Translations under genes and position numbers: made by a program | The notes under the pieces: generated by a model | What the model was told of the DNA's origin: nothing | What the model saw: the letters and a program-made list of their open reading frames with translations, nothing else | Database searches by the model: none | Shown here: one piece after another, positions 15,153 to 24,399 of the stretch | How the letters are laid out: every line of letters starts with the position of its first letter | Numbering within the stretch: position 1 is the first letter of the stretch | From: a virus | IMG/VR virus record: IMGVR_UViG_3300035684_000006 | Coordinates: 1-44,326 of that record | Length of the DNA stretch: 44,326 bases | Direction: 5' to 3' (one strand)

Positions 15153-15623
15153 TCACAGCACCCCTCCGTTCACGCGATACCTCCGCCCTCCGAGGTCGAC
15201 GGCGCGCAGCCGCTCCCAGCCCTCGCGTACGCTGGCCTCGCTCGGCTGCGGCGTCACCGCAAGCGAGCGGACCGCGACGCTCGGGTCAGCCGGTGCGAGC
15301 AGCCTCGTCACCGCCGCGGCGAGTCCGCACTGCGCAACGTCCCAGCCGAGAGCCTCGGCAGCGCCGCGGACGCGGGTCCAGTCGACGACGCCGTCCGGTG
15401 CGGTCGTGTCGCGGATGACCTGCTCGAGCACCGGGCCGAGCTCGTCGGCGTTCTGCGCGGCGGCGCCGACGGTGCAGTCGACGACGGCGGCGGTGCCCAC
15501 GCGGACGTCCGGTCGATGGCCGCAGCCCGCGCACCAGCCGACGAGGATGCCGATCACCAGGCCGACGATGGCGGCGATGGGGTGAGAGCGGAGATCGCGA
15601 AGAAAGGATGTGACGATGCGCAT
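15153..15623 (-). CDS. Membrane-anchored hypothetical protein, possible lysis accessory
   Basis: 156 residues. One transmembrane segment near the N-terminus (AAIVGLVIGILVGWCAGCG) after a basic start, with a Cys pair right behind it, so either a signal anchor or a lipoprotein-like export signal. The rest is a soluble helical domain. Its position beside a candidate holin and an endolysin suggests a spanin or other envelope protein, but that is only context. Confidence 0.6.
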   Translation of the reverse strand: MRIVTSFLRDLRSHPIAAIVGLVIGILVGWCAGCGHRPDVRVGTAAVVDCTVGAAAQNADELGPVLEQVIRDTTAPDGVVDWTRVRGAAEALGWDVAQCGLAAAVTRLLAPADPSVAVRSLAVTPQPSEASVREGWERLRAVDLGGRRYRVNGGVL

Positions 15624-15641
15624 GGCAGTCTCCTCGGCGGA

Positions 15642-16139
15642 TTAGCGGTTGGTGGGCGCACGGCGGGCGGCTCGCAGCGGGCGCGTCGCGCTTGTAGGCT
15701 CGGGCCGCCTCGCCCGCCAGAACGCCAGGATCGCGGTCACGGCCGCGGTGCCCATCGCTACCGGCGAGCCGCCGAGCGCGGCGACTTCGACGACGGCCGA
15801 GCCGCCGGCCGCGACCGCGCCGAGCACCGTGGCAGCGGTCCCTCGCGCGAGCCACGCGAGCCACGGGACATGCAGATGCACGCCTGCGCGGCCCAGCGAA
15901 AGGGCGAGCACCGTCACGATGGCAAACACGCCGACCGGCCAGCCGATGCGGCGAGCTGCCTCGGCGTCGTCGAGCGCAACCTCCTGCGGCGCGGCATCGT
16001 GTGCGACGGTCGCCGCATCAACGGCCACAGGCGCGGCGTGCGCGACCCCCAGGCGGATCATGGTGAGCAGCCCGACGACGACGAGCACGCCGGCGAGAAA
16101 GAGGGCCACAAACGGGGCCAGGTTGCGAACGCGGATCAT
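15642..16139 (-). CDS. Multi-pass membrane protein, holin candidate
   Basis: 165 residues with hydrophobic segments at about 8-32 (FVALFLAGVLVVVGLLTMI), 67-84 (VGVFAIVTVLALSL), 92-110 and 112-140, ending in a basic RARRPEPTSATRPLRAARR tail. Three or four membrane passes plus a charged C-terminus is a holin-like layout, and an endolysin is encoded downstream on the same strand. ATG overlaps the upstream stop. No sequence family identified. Confidence 0.6.
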   Translation of the reverse strand: MIRVRNLAPFVALFLAGVLVVVGLLTMIRLGVAHAAPVAVDAATVAHDAAPQEVALDDAEAARRIGWPVGVFAIVTVLALSLGRAGVHLHVPWLAWLARGTAATVLGAVAAGGSAVVEVAALGGSPVAMGTAAVTAILAFWRARRPEPTSATRPLRAARRAPTNR

Positions 16140-16690
16140 GGGTGCTTCCTTGGCCAGTTGCCGGGGTCAGGCGGATCCGGCTCGTCTCGGCGACGCGCCG
16201 GCCGGTAGTAGAACTCGGAGCGGAGCGAGTCGATCTCGAAGCGGAGACGCTCGGCAGTGGCGCGCGCCTCGGCAGCCGCTCGCTCGGCGTCGCGCTCGAT
16301 GATGTGGAGCCGCAGCTTGTCGGCGCCCTCGGCGCGCGCGTCATCGAGGGCCGAGCGCGCCGCGGCCCACAGCGATCCAACGGAGACGCCAGCAGCGGCC
16401 ACGAGCGCAGCCCACAGGCGGCGGAAGCGCTTTCGTGTCGCCTCCTCGAGATGCGCGTCGAAGGCCGCGGGAAAGATCGCGGCAAACCGCGCGTCGATGC
16501 GGGTGTCAAGCGGGTCGAGGGCGGGCCCCTGTTCCGCAGCGAGCATGGGGCGCGATGGGAGGTCGAAAGCGACGACCGGAACAGCATGCGGCGACGTGTA
16601 TCGGCGCACGCTGCCCGTGTCGGTCGGGCGCGGCTGTCCAACCGGGTCACTCAGCCGGCCGGCTTGTCGGCCGTCGTCACGATCGTCCAT
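16136..16690 (-). CDS. Hypothetical protein with one membrane segment and coiled coil
   Basis: 184 residues. A disordered N-terminus, then LWAALVAAAGVSVGSLWAAA (about 93-112) as a probable transmembrane helix, then a heptad-rich charged helix (DAERAAAEARATAERLRFEI) and a basic tail. This resembles inner-membrane spanin or holin-associated proteins in layout only. Coupled to the candidate holin by ATGA. Confidence 0.6.
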   Translation of the reverse strand: MDDRDDGRQAGRLSDPVGQPRPTDTGSVRRYTSPHAVPVVAFDLPSRPMLAAEQGPALDPLDTRIDARFAAIFPAAFDAHLEEATRKRFRRLWAALVAAAGVSVGSLWAAARSALDDARAEGADKLRLHIIERDAERAAAEARATAERLRFEIDSLRSEFYYRPARRRDEPDPPDPGNWPRKHP

Positions 16691-16696
16691 CGCGAC

Positions 16697-17224
16697 TTAC
16701 CTCATCACGTAGACGGTGGCCGCACCGACGCGATGTCCCAGTTGGCCGGAACCGGCGACGAACAGCGAGTACACGTCGTCCTCTGTCGTCGGCCAGGGGG
16801 GCGCCAGTTGCTCGTGCAGCGCGAACGCGCCGTCGTGGTACTGCGTCGCCGTGCTCGTCGACTGGCATGCGCCGACCTGGACATGCTGCGGCGCCGCGGC
16901 GGTCAGCACGGTCTCGAGCCGATGCAGGCACGCCGTAGTGACCTGCTGCCCGGGGATGTCGCGGCGGCCGAACACGGCCCACTCGACGATGGTGTCGCCG
17001 GCCTGGATCGGCAGCGCGCAGCGGATGCCGGTCGAGATCGGCACGCTCCACAGATCGCCGTCGTACGCCGCGCCCGCGGCCCCGCCGGTGCGCGGCTGGC
17101 ACCCGGCGAGGTCGATCTGCAACGTGCGCAACGTGCCCGTCAGAGCGGGCTGGGGCGGGTCGGCGGCGGACGAGGAGCAGCCGGCGACGGCGATGACCAG
17201 GAGGGCGAGGAGGATCTTGAGCAT
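16697..17224 (-). CDS. Lipoprotein
   Basis: 175 residues with a classical lipoprotein signal: MLKILLALLVIAVAGCSSSA, lipobox VAGC with the lipidated Cys at 16. The mature part is strand-rich with several cysteines. First gene behind the late motif at 17253-17263, whose end is 28 nt from the ATG. At the head of the lysis-type genes it could be an outer-membrane spanin or a superinfection-exclusion lipoprotein; not decided by sequence. Confidence 0.75.
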   Translation of the reverse strand: MLKILLALLVIAVAGCSSSAADPPQPALTGTLRTLQIDLAGCQPRTGGAAGAAYDGDLWSVPISTGIRCALPIQAGDTIVEWAVFGRRDIPGQQVTTACLHRLETVLTAAAPQHVQVGACQSTSTATQYHDGAFALHEQLAPPWPTTEDDVYSLFVAGSGQLGHRVGAATVYVMR

Positions 17225-17252
17225 GCTGCCACGGTAGACAGCGTGGGCGCGC

Positions 17253-17263
17253 GGGTCGATTTG
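17253..17263 (-). promoter_or_regulatory. Late-strand motif, variant copy (CAAATCGACCC)
   Basis: One-base variant of the recurring CAAATCGCCCC motif, 28 nt upstream of the lipoprotein ATG at 17224, in the only sizeable gap between the tail-tip and lysis genes. TACCGT lies 16 nt downstream of it and could be a -10 box. Confidence 0.5.
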
Positions 17264-17266
17264 GCC

Positions 17267-20200
17267 TCAGCCTTCTAGCTTCGCCTCGCGTGCTCTCACG
17301 ATGACGCGGTGGATGATCGCGTTCGGCGGACCGCCGATGTTCGCGTCTCCGCCGATGTAGATCGTATCGAGAGGCGATGTGGCAATCGGGAAGGCGAGCG
17401 GGGCATAGGTCGCGCCGTCAGCGCTGCTCGCCGCGACCACGAGCCCGACCTGGTCGCCTGGCGACTCTGGCAGCGCGAGGCTGTTCCACCGTGCCCGCAG
17501 CTCGAAGCCCTGCGACCAGTCGAACGCCGATCCGGACGTGACCGTCGGCGCTCCGGCACCGTCGTAAAGCGTGAACAGCGGCGCGGCGGCGGCTCCTGTG
17601 CCGAGCGCCCGCAGACCCTCCACGTTCGATGACCAGTCGATCGCCGCAAGCGTCCTGTCTGCCGGCGGGGAGGCCGTCGACGCAGCGCCAGCGACGAACA
17701 GCTCGCCCTCGTGGTTCGCCTGCAGCGGCAGCGTCTCGATGAGGGTCCCGCCGGCGCCAGAGAGCGTCGTGCCGGCGTCGTGGATGGCGAATGGCGCGTC
17801 CGCGCCGAAGGCGGCCCACATGATGTGCGAGAGGTCGAACGAGCCGAGCGCTGACGATGCGAGCATGAAGCGCAGGTATGCCGTCGGCGTCGACGCGGCC
17901 CACGGACCGAGCTGCACATGGTACCGCTCCCAGCCGCTGCCGAGCACGACCGTCTGGCTGCCGATCAACACGTCACCGGCGTCGCGGAGCTCGACGATCA
18001 GGCTGCGCGAGACGCCGTCGTTCGTGCGCGCGAACAGCACGACCGAGAGTGGCGTGCCAGTGCCCATCGTGAGCCCGAGGCATCGCAGCCCCTTGCTGGC
18101 CGTGCCGTTCGTGACGCGGACGCCGCGTGCCAGCCCGGTCGCATCGACGAGCCCCTGCGTGAGCGTCGCTCCGGTGTCAGCAGCCCACGTCGCGCCGGCG
18201 GTGAAGTCGTTGCTGGGGATCTTGTTGGTCGACGCAGCCGCTGTGACCAGGCCGTAACCGCCGGAACCGGAGCCGATGGGAATGTGCCGCGCCGAGTACC
18301 GCAGCAGCGCCGCGCCATTCGGGATGCTCTCGTGGTCGGGGACGCTCGCCCACACGGCGCGGTCGCTCGTCCACGAGATACCAAGGCCGCTCGGATCCGC
18401 GCCGTACCGCAGGATCGCGGCGACCTCGCCAGCGGTCAGCGCGACGTCCCAGAAGAACACCCGAGAAATCTGAACGCCCCCGGCGGCGCTCGCGGGTCCG
18501 TCGCGTCCGATGCGGAGCGGCACGCCGCTGGCTGCAAGCGAGCCGAGGCCGGCCGTCGATGCCGTGAGCGTGTCGGCGGCCGTGTCGCTGAATAGCCGCA
18601 AGAGACCAGCGGCCGGATCGTTGACGAGGAAACCCCAGTGCGGCGCGGCGTCGGCCTGCTGCGCGGTCCCGGTGACCGTCGCGGTGCCACTTGCGCCCTG
18701 CAGCACAACCTGCAGCCGGCCGCTCGCGTCGAGGCGCATGCCCCAGCCGATGCCGGTCGCGCTCCGGCGGCCGACGAGCCCAGCAGCGCCCGACCACGTG
18801 GGCTCGTCGGTGCGGAACATCACCGCGATGGTGAACGGCTCGTCGAGCGCAAACACGCCGTACTCATCGCCCGTCGTGTCGTCGGGCCCGGTGGCCTGCA
18901 GATCGATAGCTGACGCCGCGATCGCGCGCGTGAACTGGTACGCCTCGGTTGTCAGCACGAAACGCTGCACCGGGTCCGGGTAGAGGATATGCGGCCCGAT
19001 GTCCCAGAAGCCGCGGAAATCGGCGGCGGGCGGCGTGCTTGCGTCGCTCCACGCGAACGTCGGGCCCGAGAGCGCGTGCGCGAGTTTGACCATCGGTTCC
19101 GCGTTCGCTCCGTCCCAGCTCATGAACGGTGTCGGCAGCGTTGGGAACGCAAGATGGAATTGCTGCCAGTTCTTCGGCAGCGGCTGCCACGATGGATCTC
19201 GGAAGTCGAGGTCACGCGTGAAGACCGGATCGAGGTCCTTGTGGATGAGCAGCGACAGATCGTCGAAACACGCCCCGCTGTTGCCCGAGCTGAGCGTGCG
19301 CACCGCGAGTAGCCGCACGCGAAGCGTCACCGTGTTGTCCGGAAGCTGCAGCGCAAGCCGCCGACGCTCCCATACATCGAGCAGCGGGAACCCTTGCACG
19401 AGGGCATACTCGGCACCCGTGGTCAGGCTCTCGAGGACCGCGCCCATGCTGTCCAGGGCCTCGAGCACGACCTCGCCGGTGTCGTTGTCGAGCGTCGTTG
19501 AGCGCGCGAGCTGCAGAAGCGCCGTGCCGTACTCGTAGCCGGCCGGGATGGCGACCTCCTGCTTGATCTCCGAGAACGCGAATGCGCCGCCCTGCGCCGC
19601 GCCGATCGTGCCGTTGCGGCTCGAGTAGGGGTTCGTCGTGTTGACCACGAAGCTGTTCGTCACGTTCGTCCAGCCGGTGAGCGCTCCGTCGAACGAGGGA
19701 TTGGTCAGCAGCTCAGCCGTCATCTGGCCGATCTGCAGCCGGATGCGCGTCACGCCGGCCCTCGGTCCGCCCACGTCTGGGCTCGCCTCGAGCGCCACCT
19801 CGACGGCAATCTTCGCCGTGTCGGGCGGCAGCGTCAACGACACCGAATCGCGCTGCCAGTGGCTGGCGGGGCCGGCCAGGCTATCGCTCGCATCGGCGAG
19901 CTCGACGTCGGCCGCATCCAGAGCACGGATCGTGACGGTGACCGCCTTGCTGCCGCCGTTGAAGTTGCGCGCGTAGTAGCTGACGGTCGCCGTGAGCCCG
20001 TTCGGCTTGTACCCGGTGACGTCGACGACTTGCTTGATCGTGGCGTCGCCGATGCCTTGGACCCAGAAGCCGCCGCTCGAGTAGCGGGGCAGGCAGTTCG
20101 GCCCGGTCGCGATCTCTACGGTGCCGGACGTCGTCGACCAGCCAGGCGTAAGCGCGCCGTACTCGAAGGAGCTGTTCGCGAGCAGGTCGCGCCAGTGCGG

Positions 20201-22819
20201 CGCATCGACGCGGACGACCGGCGACTGCCAGGAACGCGCGGCCGTGAAGCCGATCGTGCGGTAGCTGTCGAGCCGGATGTCGATCTCGCCGTGGCCGACC
20301 GGACCCAGGAGCGCGCCGACCGTCGACGGCTCCGTCAATCCCGTGTGACCGACGAGCGCGACGTCGCCCTCCTCCCCTCCGACCTTCTCGGCCGCGAGCG
20401 TCCAGGTTGTCCCCGGCTCGGCGTCCCACGCAGCCTCGTCGCCGCGCACCACCACGCCGGCGTCAATGCGGTTCTCGCGCGCGTCGACATCGAAGGCCCC
20501 CTCGAGCCGCGAGACGGCCTTGAACTCGCCGACGCGCGGGTAGTCCGGGGCGTCCGACTGCGGCCCCTCGGTGCCGTCCATGTCGAAGCCGGACAGCCGC
20601 ATGTCGGCAGCGCGGAGCGGCAGAGCCCGCCGGCCGACGGGGTTGATGAGCACGTCGTGGCTCGCGTAGCTGAGCCCGTCCGAGCCGTCGACGCCACCGA
20701 ACTGCGGCACCGCGTAGCCGCGTGCGTACTGGTTCGTCGCCCAGTTGCGGCGGCCCACGGCGAGGCTAGGCGTGATGAGAAAGAACCGCGTGCCGACCGG
20801 ATGCGTGACCGGCGCGGTGTCGAGCAGCCCACGCTGGACGTTGTTGAGGCAGAACTGCCCGCCGCCGAGGTCGGTGAGCGTCTCGTACGAGATGATCTCG
20901 CCAGTCTGGTACAGCTCGTCGCCGTTGGTGGGCGTGATGTTTGCGCCGCCGAGGAGCGCGAGATGGCGACCCGTCGCGCGGATCTCTGAGGCCGTCGCGG
21001 GGCGGATGAAGTCGAGCGCGTCGGGGCCACCGCCCGAGACGACACCCTCGAGTACGAGCCCCGTCGTGTCGTCGAACGGCTCGAGGTGGCGCGGGTACTC
21101 GACGGCAACCAGAGCCGTGACCGGGAACGGCTGCGGGGAAATGTCCGACGTCGTGCCGAACGAGTACGAGCCGGAACCGCCGGCCTGCGTGTCGACGCGC
21201 CACTGCGTAGCCGGGTCAGATGCCTCGGCCGCGGCGAAAGCCATCATGCTCTGCTCGCCGATCGACGGGATCGAGCCCGCGATCGCGGCGAGGCGCATCA
21301 GGTGGTAGGGCGCCTCGTCGAAGACGAAGTGGGTGATTGGGATGAGGGTGGTTGGGGTCGTGTCCGGCTCCGGGTCGCCCGCGAAGCCACCTACGGTCTG
21401 GTCGAACACGTCCCGGATGAGGCGCACCTCGATGGTCCCATCGGCGAGCTGGCCGAAGTTGACCTCGAGCACGCGGTGGATCTCGTTGTTGATCTGGTAC
21501 TGCGGGAGGTGCACCTTGACGACGTCGCCGAGCTCAAGTGCGTAGAACGCGCGGGTGACCTTGATCCGGATCGTGCGCAGCGGGCGTCCGACCACTGAGA
21601 GTTCTCGAGCGGCGATCTTTGCGGCGATCTCAGGCGTTGTGCACCCTGGCGCATCGAACGAGACCGGGCGTCGTTGGTTGCCGCGCGCGGTGACGTTCCC
21701 CTCCTTTTTCCAGGGCAAGATGTCGCGCTTATAGTCGTGCGCGCGCGATGTGAAGCTGACGCGGATCTCGTTGGGAGAGTCGCGCTCGTGGATGTCGTCG
21801 ACGTCGGGCCGCCCGATGACGTTGTCGGAGTTCATCACTGGCAGATCGTCCGGATCGTAGCCGCCGCGAATGAGCTTGATCGTGATCTTCCCAGTACTCG
21901 GCGCCTCGTAGACCACTCCGTCAATCTGAGACGTGATAGCGGCGAACACGCGCGCGGCGTCCTCGATCTGCTCGATGACTACGGAGCATCCGTGCCCCTC
22001 GGACACGAGAGTCACAGCGGCGGCCTGAAAGCTGGCGAGGTCGACGTCGTCTGGGTTGATGCCGAGTCCCCAGACTGGCCGACAAAGCAGATCGTAAAGC
22101 ACCCAGGCCGGGTTCGCATCGAGTCCGATCGGTTGCGGCCCCAGCGCACTCACCTCGATAGCGGTCGCGAGGACGCGCGGGCTGCTGCCGAGGCCGCCGA
22201 GGGTCGGCTGTGTCGCGGCGACCTGCCCAGGCGTCGCCTGCACCGACAGAAGCATCCGGTGCCGGTACCCCGGGATGTCAGCGGCGCTGATGCCCGTCAC
22301 CGCCATACTCAAGGCGATCGGCCTGCCTGCGATACTCTGATCGGCGCGGCCGTCATAGAAGTGGACTCCGGCCTCGAGAATCGTCGCGCCGCCGGGCCTG
22401 ATCAGAACCTGCGCTTTCTTGTCGTGGCGAAGACCAACTACGCCGCTGCTCAGGAGTGGAAGCCTCCGGTCGCCATACCAGAGCGTTCGCGCAACCGGAG
22501 GCGTGGTAGACCGCCATGAACTCCACGGCGCTGTCGCTTCGTCCCACGGCGGGACCCCGACTGCGAAGAGCATGTCCGCGCGGTACCGGAACCCGCTGTC
22601 CACGAGAGTCGCTCCTTGCCTCCCATACCACACGAGCACGGGAGTCACGCGCACCGTCCCGGCCACGTAGGGGATCGGGCTGCCGACGCTTGCGAGCGTG
22701 AACTCAAGTCCCTCTGCCTGAGGCTTTGGCAGTTTGTTCTCATCGTCACGCAGGAGTCGGCTGACGACCCAAAGACCAACCGTGATGCCGAGTTGAGCGG
22801 CGATTGCTGGGAACCCCAT
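17267..22819 (-). CDS. Giant tail-tip / host-attachment protein with glycan-binding-like modules
   Basis: 1850 residues, the largest gene. The N-terminus is hydrophobic (about 1-22). The first 500 residues have the features of putative tail proteins of the Phage-tail_3 type (LYDLLCRPVWGLGINPDDVD, FAAITSQIDGVVYEAPSTGKI, SVVGRPLRTIRIKVTRAFYALEL, LGDVVKVHLPQ). Two beta-sandwich modules start at about 880 (LLANSSFEYGALTPGW) and 1036 (LLTNPSFDGALTGW), both of the NxSFE...W type found in carbohydrate-binding modules. A LamG/concanavalin-like domain covers about 1320-1480 (FTIAVMFRTDEP, LRIGRD, VFFWDVALTAGEVAAIL). Another jelly-roll-like part is near 1570-1660. Expected at the tail tip, binding host surface sugars. 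Confidence 0.85.
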   Translation of the reverse strand: MGFPAIAAQLGITVGLWVVSRLLRDDENKLPKPQAEGLEFTLASVGSPIPYVAGTVRVTPVLVWYGRQGATLVDSGFRYRADMLFAVGVPPWDEATAPWSSWRSTTPPVARTLWYGDRRLPLLSSGVVGLRHDKKAQVLIRPGGATILEAGVHFYDGRADQSIAGRPIALSMAVTGISAADIPGYRHRMLLSVQATPGQVAATQPTLGGLGSSPRVLATAIEVSALGPQPIGLDANPAWVLYDLLCRPVWGLGINPDDVDLASFQAAAVTLVSEGHGCSVVIEQIEDAARVFAAITSQIDGVVYEAPSTGKITIKLIRGGYDPDDLPVMNSDNVIGRPDVDDIHERDSPNEIRVSFTSRAHDYKRDILPWKKEGNVTARGNQRRPVSFDAPGCTTPEIAAKIAARELSVVGRPLRTIRIKVTRAFYALELGDVVKVHLPQYQINNEIHRVLEVNFGQLADGTIEVRLIRDVFDQTVGGFAGDPEPDTTPTTLIPITHFVFDEAPYHLMRLAAIAGSIPSIGEQSMMAFAAAEASDPATQWRVDTQAGGSGSYSFGTTSDISPQPFPVTALVAVEYPRHLEPFDDTTGLVLEGVVSGGGPDALDFIRPATASEIRATGRHLALLGGANITPTNGDELYQTGEIISYETLTDLGGGQFCLNNVQRGLLDTAPVTHPVGTRFFLITPSLAVGRRNWATNQYARGYAVPQFGGVDGSDGLSYASHDVLINPVGRRALPLRAADMRLSGFDMDGTEGPQSDAPDYPRVGEFKAVSRLEGAFDVDARENRIDAGVVVRGDEAAWDAEPGTTWTLAAEKVGGEEGDVALVGHTGLTEPSTVGALLGPVGHGEIDIRLDSYRTIGFTAARSWQSPVVRVDAPHWRDLLANSSFEYGALTPGWSTTSGTVEIATGPNCLPRYSSGGFWVQGIGDATIKQVVDVTGYKPNGLTATVSYYARNFNGGSKAVTVTIRALDAADVELADASDSLAGPASHWQRDSVSLTLPPDTAKIAVEVALEASPDVGGPRAGVTRIRLQIGQMTAELLTNPSFDGALTGWTNVTNSFVVNTTNPYSSRNGTIGAAQGGAFAFSEIKQEVAIPAGYEYGTALLQLARSTTLDNDTGEVVLEALDSMGAVLESLTTGAEYALVQGFPLLDVWERRRLALQLPDNTVTLRVRLLAVRTLSSGNSGACFDDLSLLIHKDLDPVFTRDLDFRDPSWQPLPKNWQQFHLAFPTLPTPFMSWDGANAEPMVKLAHALSGPTFAWSDASTPPAADFRGFWDIGPHILYPDPVQRFVLTTEAYQFTRAIAASAIDLQATGPDDTTGDEYGVFALDEPFTIAVMFRTDEPTWSGAAGLVGRRSATGIGWGMRLDASGRLQVVLQGASGTATVTGTAQQADAAPHWGFLVNDPAAGLLRLFSDTAADTLTASTAGLGSLAASGVPLRIGRDGPASAAGGVQISRVFFWDVALTAGEVAAILRYGADPSGLGISWTSDRAVWASVPDHESIPNGAALLRYSARHIPIGSGSGGYGLVTAAASTNKIPSNDFTAGATWAADTGATLTQGLVDATGLARGVRVTNGTASKGLRCLGLTMGTGTPLSVVLFARTNDGVSRSLIVELRDAGDVLIGSQTVVLGSGWERYHVQLGPWAASTPTAYLRFMLASSALGSFDLSHIMWAAFGADAPFAIHDAGTTLSGAGGTLIETLPLQANHEGELFVAGAASTASPPADRTLAAIDWSSNVEGLRALGTGAAAAPLFTLYDGAGAPTVTSGSAFDWSQGFELRARWNSLALPESPGDQVGLVVAASSADGATYAPLAFPIATSPLDTIYIGGDANIGGPPNAIIHRVIVRAREAKLEG

Positions 22820-22821
22820 GG

Positions 22822-23667
22822 CTAACCTCTCGCAACTCCAGCGCCGGTCGGCGCGGCCGGGTTGTCGTCAGGAATGTGCGGCTCACCGCCGAACCGAGGC
22901 ACGTTGTTGAACTTCACCTTGCACCCGTGTTCGCCAAGCAACGACCGATCGCATCCGGCGAAGACATCGAGCGCGTCGCCGTTGGCGAGCTCGCGGAATG
23001 GAAAGTCCAGCGCTATCGTCGTGCCGATCTGGCTGACGACGGTCCGCCTCTCTCCATCTGCAACGCGGATGATCTTTCCGTCCCGCGCCCATGCGTCAGG
23101 CTTGCCGCTCATGCTCGACACTATCAGGGCCGAGCCGTCGGCGCTGACCGAGGCGACCGTGGGCGTGATCCGAAAACCACCAGCCACCAGATCGACTCCA
23201 CATCCGACGTCGCCGAGCACGTGCGGACACCGCCGCTCGGCCAGCTTGATTGGCAACCCGCAGTCGAAAGCTAGGTCAATCTTGTTGGGAACGCGAATGA
23301 CGGTTGCCGTTCTGCTCGTGCTCGTGCCGCCGATATAGCCCTGCCACCAGACTCGCGAACCGGTGTCGCCGAGGTGGATGCGGCGGATAGTGACGAGCGC
23401 ATTTTGCGGCGGGAGTCCACCCTGGCGCAGTTCGATGGCCAGGTCGTGGTCCAGCGCCAGCGAGACGGTCACCTCCCGGACATTTCCCCCGATGGGCACA
23501 AGCTCGAGGTCGCTGCTACTGATCGGGGCGACGCTGTACACGTCGCCTCCGAAGGTCTGGTCAGCGTCGCCGGTGCACAGCCTGTATGTCGCGCCGGGCA
23601 ACGAGAAGGTAAACAGGTCAACGCGCTGGGCGTCTTCCACGCTGCGCTCAACGCTGTCGTAGGTCAC
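22822..23667 (-). CDS. DUF2163 / BR0599-family tail hub protein
   Basis: 281 residues from a GTG. The N-terminal half (LFTFSLPGATYRLCTGDADQTFGGDVYSV..., TVSLALDHDLAIELRQGG) and the C-terminal signature GCDRSLLGEHGCKVKFNNV then FGGEPHIP are typical of phage proteins with DUF2163 plus Phage_BR0599 domains. In gene transfer agents the homologue is a tail hub subunit with metal-binding cysteines. Its stop is 3 nt from the tail-tip start. The gene that usually precedes it (distal tail) is separated from it by the 4.3-kb island. Confidence 0.85.
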   Translation of the reverse strand: MTYDSVERSVEDAQRVDLFTFSLPGATYRLCTGDADQTFGGDVYSVAPISSSDLELVPIGGNVREVTVSLALDHDLAIELRQGGLPPQNALVTIRRIHLGDTGSRVWWQGYIGGTSTSRTATVIRVPNKIDLAFDCGLPIKLAERRCPHVLGDVGCGVDLVAGGFRITPTVASVSADGSALIVSSMSGKPDAWARDGKIIRVADGERRTVVSQIGTTIALDFPFRELANGDALDVFAGCDRSLLGEHGCKVKFNNVPRFGGEPHIPDDNPAAPTGAGVARG

Positions 23668-23681
23668 GCTGCACCCCGCGC

Positions 23682-23711
23682 TTGACCAACGGCGAGATCG
23701 GACCGTAGCAT
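23682..23711 (+). promoter_or_regulatory. Promoter of plus-strand lipoprotein gene
   Basis: TTGACC (23682-23687), 18 bp, TAGCAT (23706-23711); the ATG follows after 6 nt and no ribosome-binding site is seen. An independent promoter opposing the late strand. Confidence 0.5.
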
Positions 23712-23717
23712 CGGCGG

Positions 23718-24026
23718 ATGCGGATCACGATGCTCGCGGCGATGTTGGCGACGGGGTGCGGCTCGGAACCGTCCAACTATGACCTTTCTGAAGAGTGCCC
23801 GGGTTGGCGGGGGGTCTACGACGACGTCGGGATCGTGATTGCGAAGTGCGCCCACGCCTGCCCGCGTCCGCCGAGTGGTCAGGAGACGTGCTTCTACGAG
23901 CCCGACCAGGAGTGCACGGTGGTCGAGGTTGATGGGCTTAGGGGGTGCTGTATCCCGGGGCCGGACTTCGTCGATCCTCAGGCTCCGGATGACCACTTCG
24001 TAGTCAGCTTCGTGACGTGCCTCTGA
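23718..24026 (+). CDS. Small Cys-rich lipoprotein, accessory gene
   Basis: 102 residues: MRITMLAAMLATGCGSEPSN is a short lipoprotein-like signal with the Cys at 14. The mature part is acidic with nine further cysteines (CPGW, CAHAC, CFYEPDQEC, GCCIPG), suggesting disulfides outside the cytoplasm. Inserted against the late strand with its own promoter, the pattern of a moron gene expressed in lysogens. A role in host envelope change or exclusion of other phages is inference. The antisense ORF is rejected. Confidence 0.7.
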   Translation: MRITMLAAMLATGCGSEPSNYDLSEECPGWRGVYDDVGIVIAKCAHACPRPPSGQETCFYEPDQECTVVEVDGLRGCCIPGPDFVDPQAPDDHFVVSFVTCL

Positions 24027-24076
24027 AGCGATCCGTGCCGTGGACATGCCGCCACCATCGCGCCGAGCACTGAGAC

Positions 24077-24087
24077 GGGGCGATTTG
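24077..24087 (-). promoter_or_regulatory. Late-strand motif CAAATCGCCCC
   Basis: Exact copy of the recurring motif. The next late gene starts at 23667, 410 nt away, because the plus-strand lipoprotein gene lies between. A minus-strand ATG at 24047 is 29 nt away, the usual spacing, but its ORF looks like a shadow. Confidence 0.65.
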
Positions 24088-24103
24088 CGCCTCCGCCGTT
24101 TGT

Positions 24104-24132
24104 TTGCGCACCCGGCGCGCTGCGCCTAGGAT
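24104..24132 (+). promoter_or_regulatory. Promoter of plus-strand membrane protein gene
   Basis: TTGCGC (24104-24109), 17 bp, TAGGAT (24127-24132); ATG at 24141 after 8 nt, without a ribosome-binding site. Confidence 0.5.
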
Positions 24133-24140
24133 CCGCAGCC

Positions 24141-24398
24141 ATGCGGACCTTCGGCTACGGACTACTGCTCCTCCTCGGCTTCGGCGGCCTCGTGGCCGGG
24201 GTGCTTTTCTTCGCAAGCGCCGAGAACGCGGTGCACGAGATCGAGGCGCTCATCTGCCTCCTGATCGGCGCCGTAGGCGTCGGCTGCGCCACCATCGCGG
24301 CTTCGACGGAAGCGGCACGAACGGAGATCGAGGTACAAACGCGGACGACCCTGGGCTCAGCGCCGCGCCAGCCGCAGGCCGCGCCCGGACCGCGCTAG
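24141..24398 (+). CDS. Small membrane protein, accessory gene
   Basis: 85 residues with two transmembrane helices (GLLLLLGFGGLVAGVLFFA and IEALICLLIGAVGVGCATIA) joined by an acidic loop, then a short polar tail. Own promoter and opposite orientation to the late genes, as with the lipoprotein before it. Its stop is 1 nt from the stop of the convergent minus-strand mini-operon. No family recognised. Confidence 0.65.
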   Translation: MRTFGYGLLLLLGFGGLVAGVLFFASAENAVHEIEALICLLIGAVGVGCATIAASTEAARTEIEVQTRTTLGSAPRQPQAAPGPR

Positions 24399-24399
24399 C

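Noticed and set aside
23664-24047. Minus-strand ORF starting 29 nt after a late motif and ending in a GTGA overlap with the hub gene
   Set aside because: Position is tempting, but the sequence is Arg/His/Pro-rich shadow of the well-formed plus-strand lipoprotein gene; kept only as an alternative.
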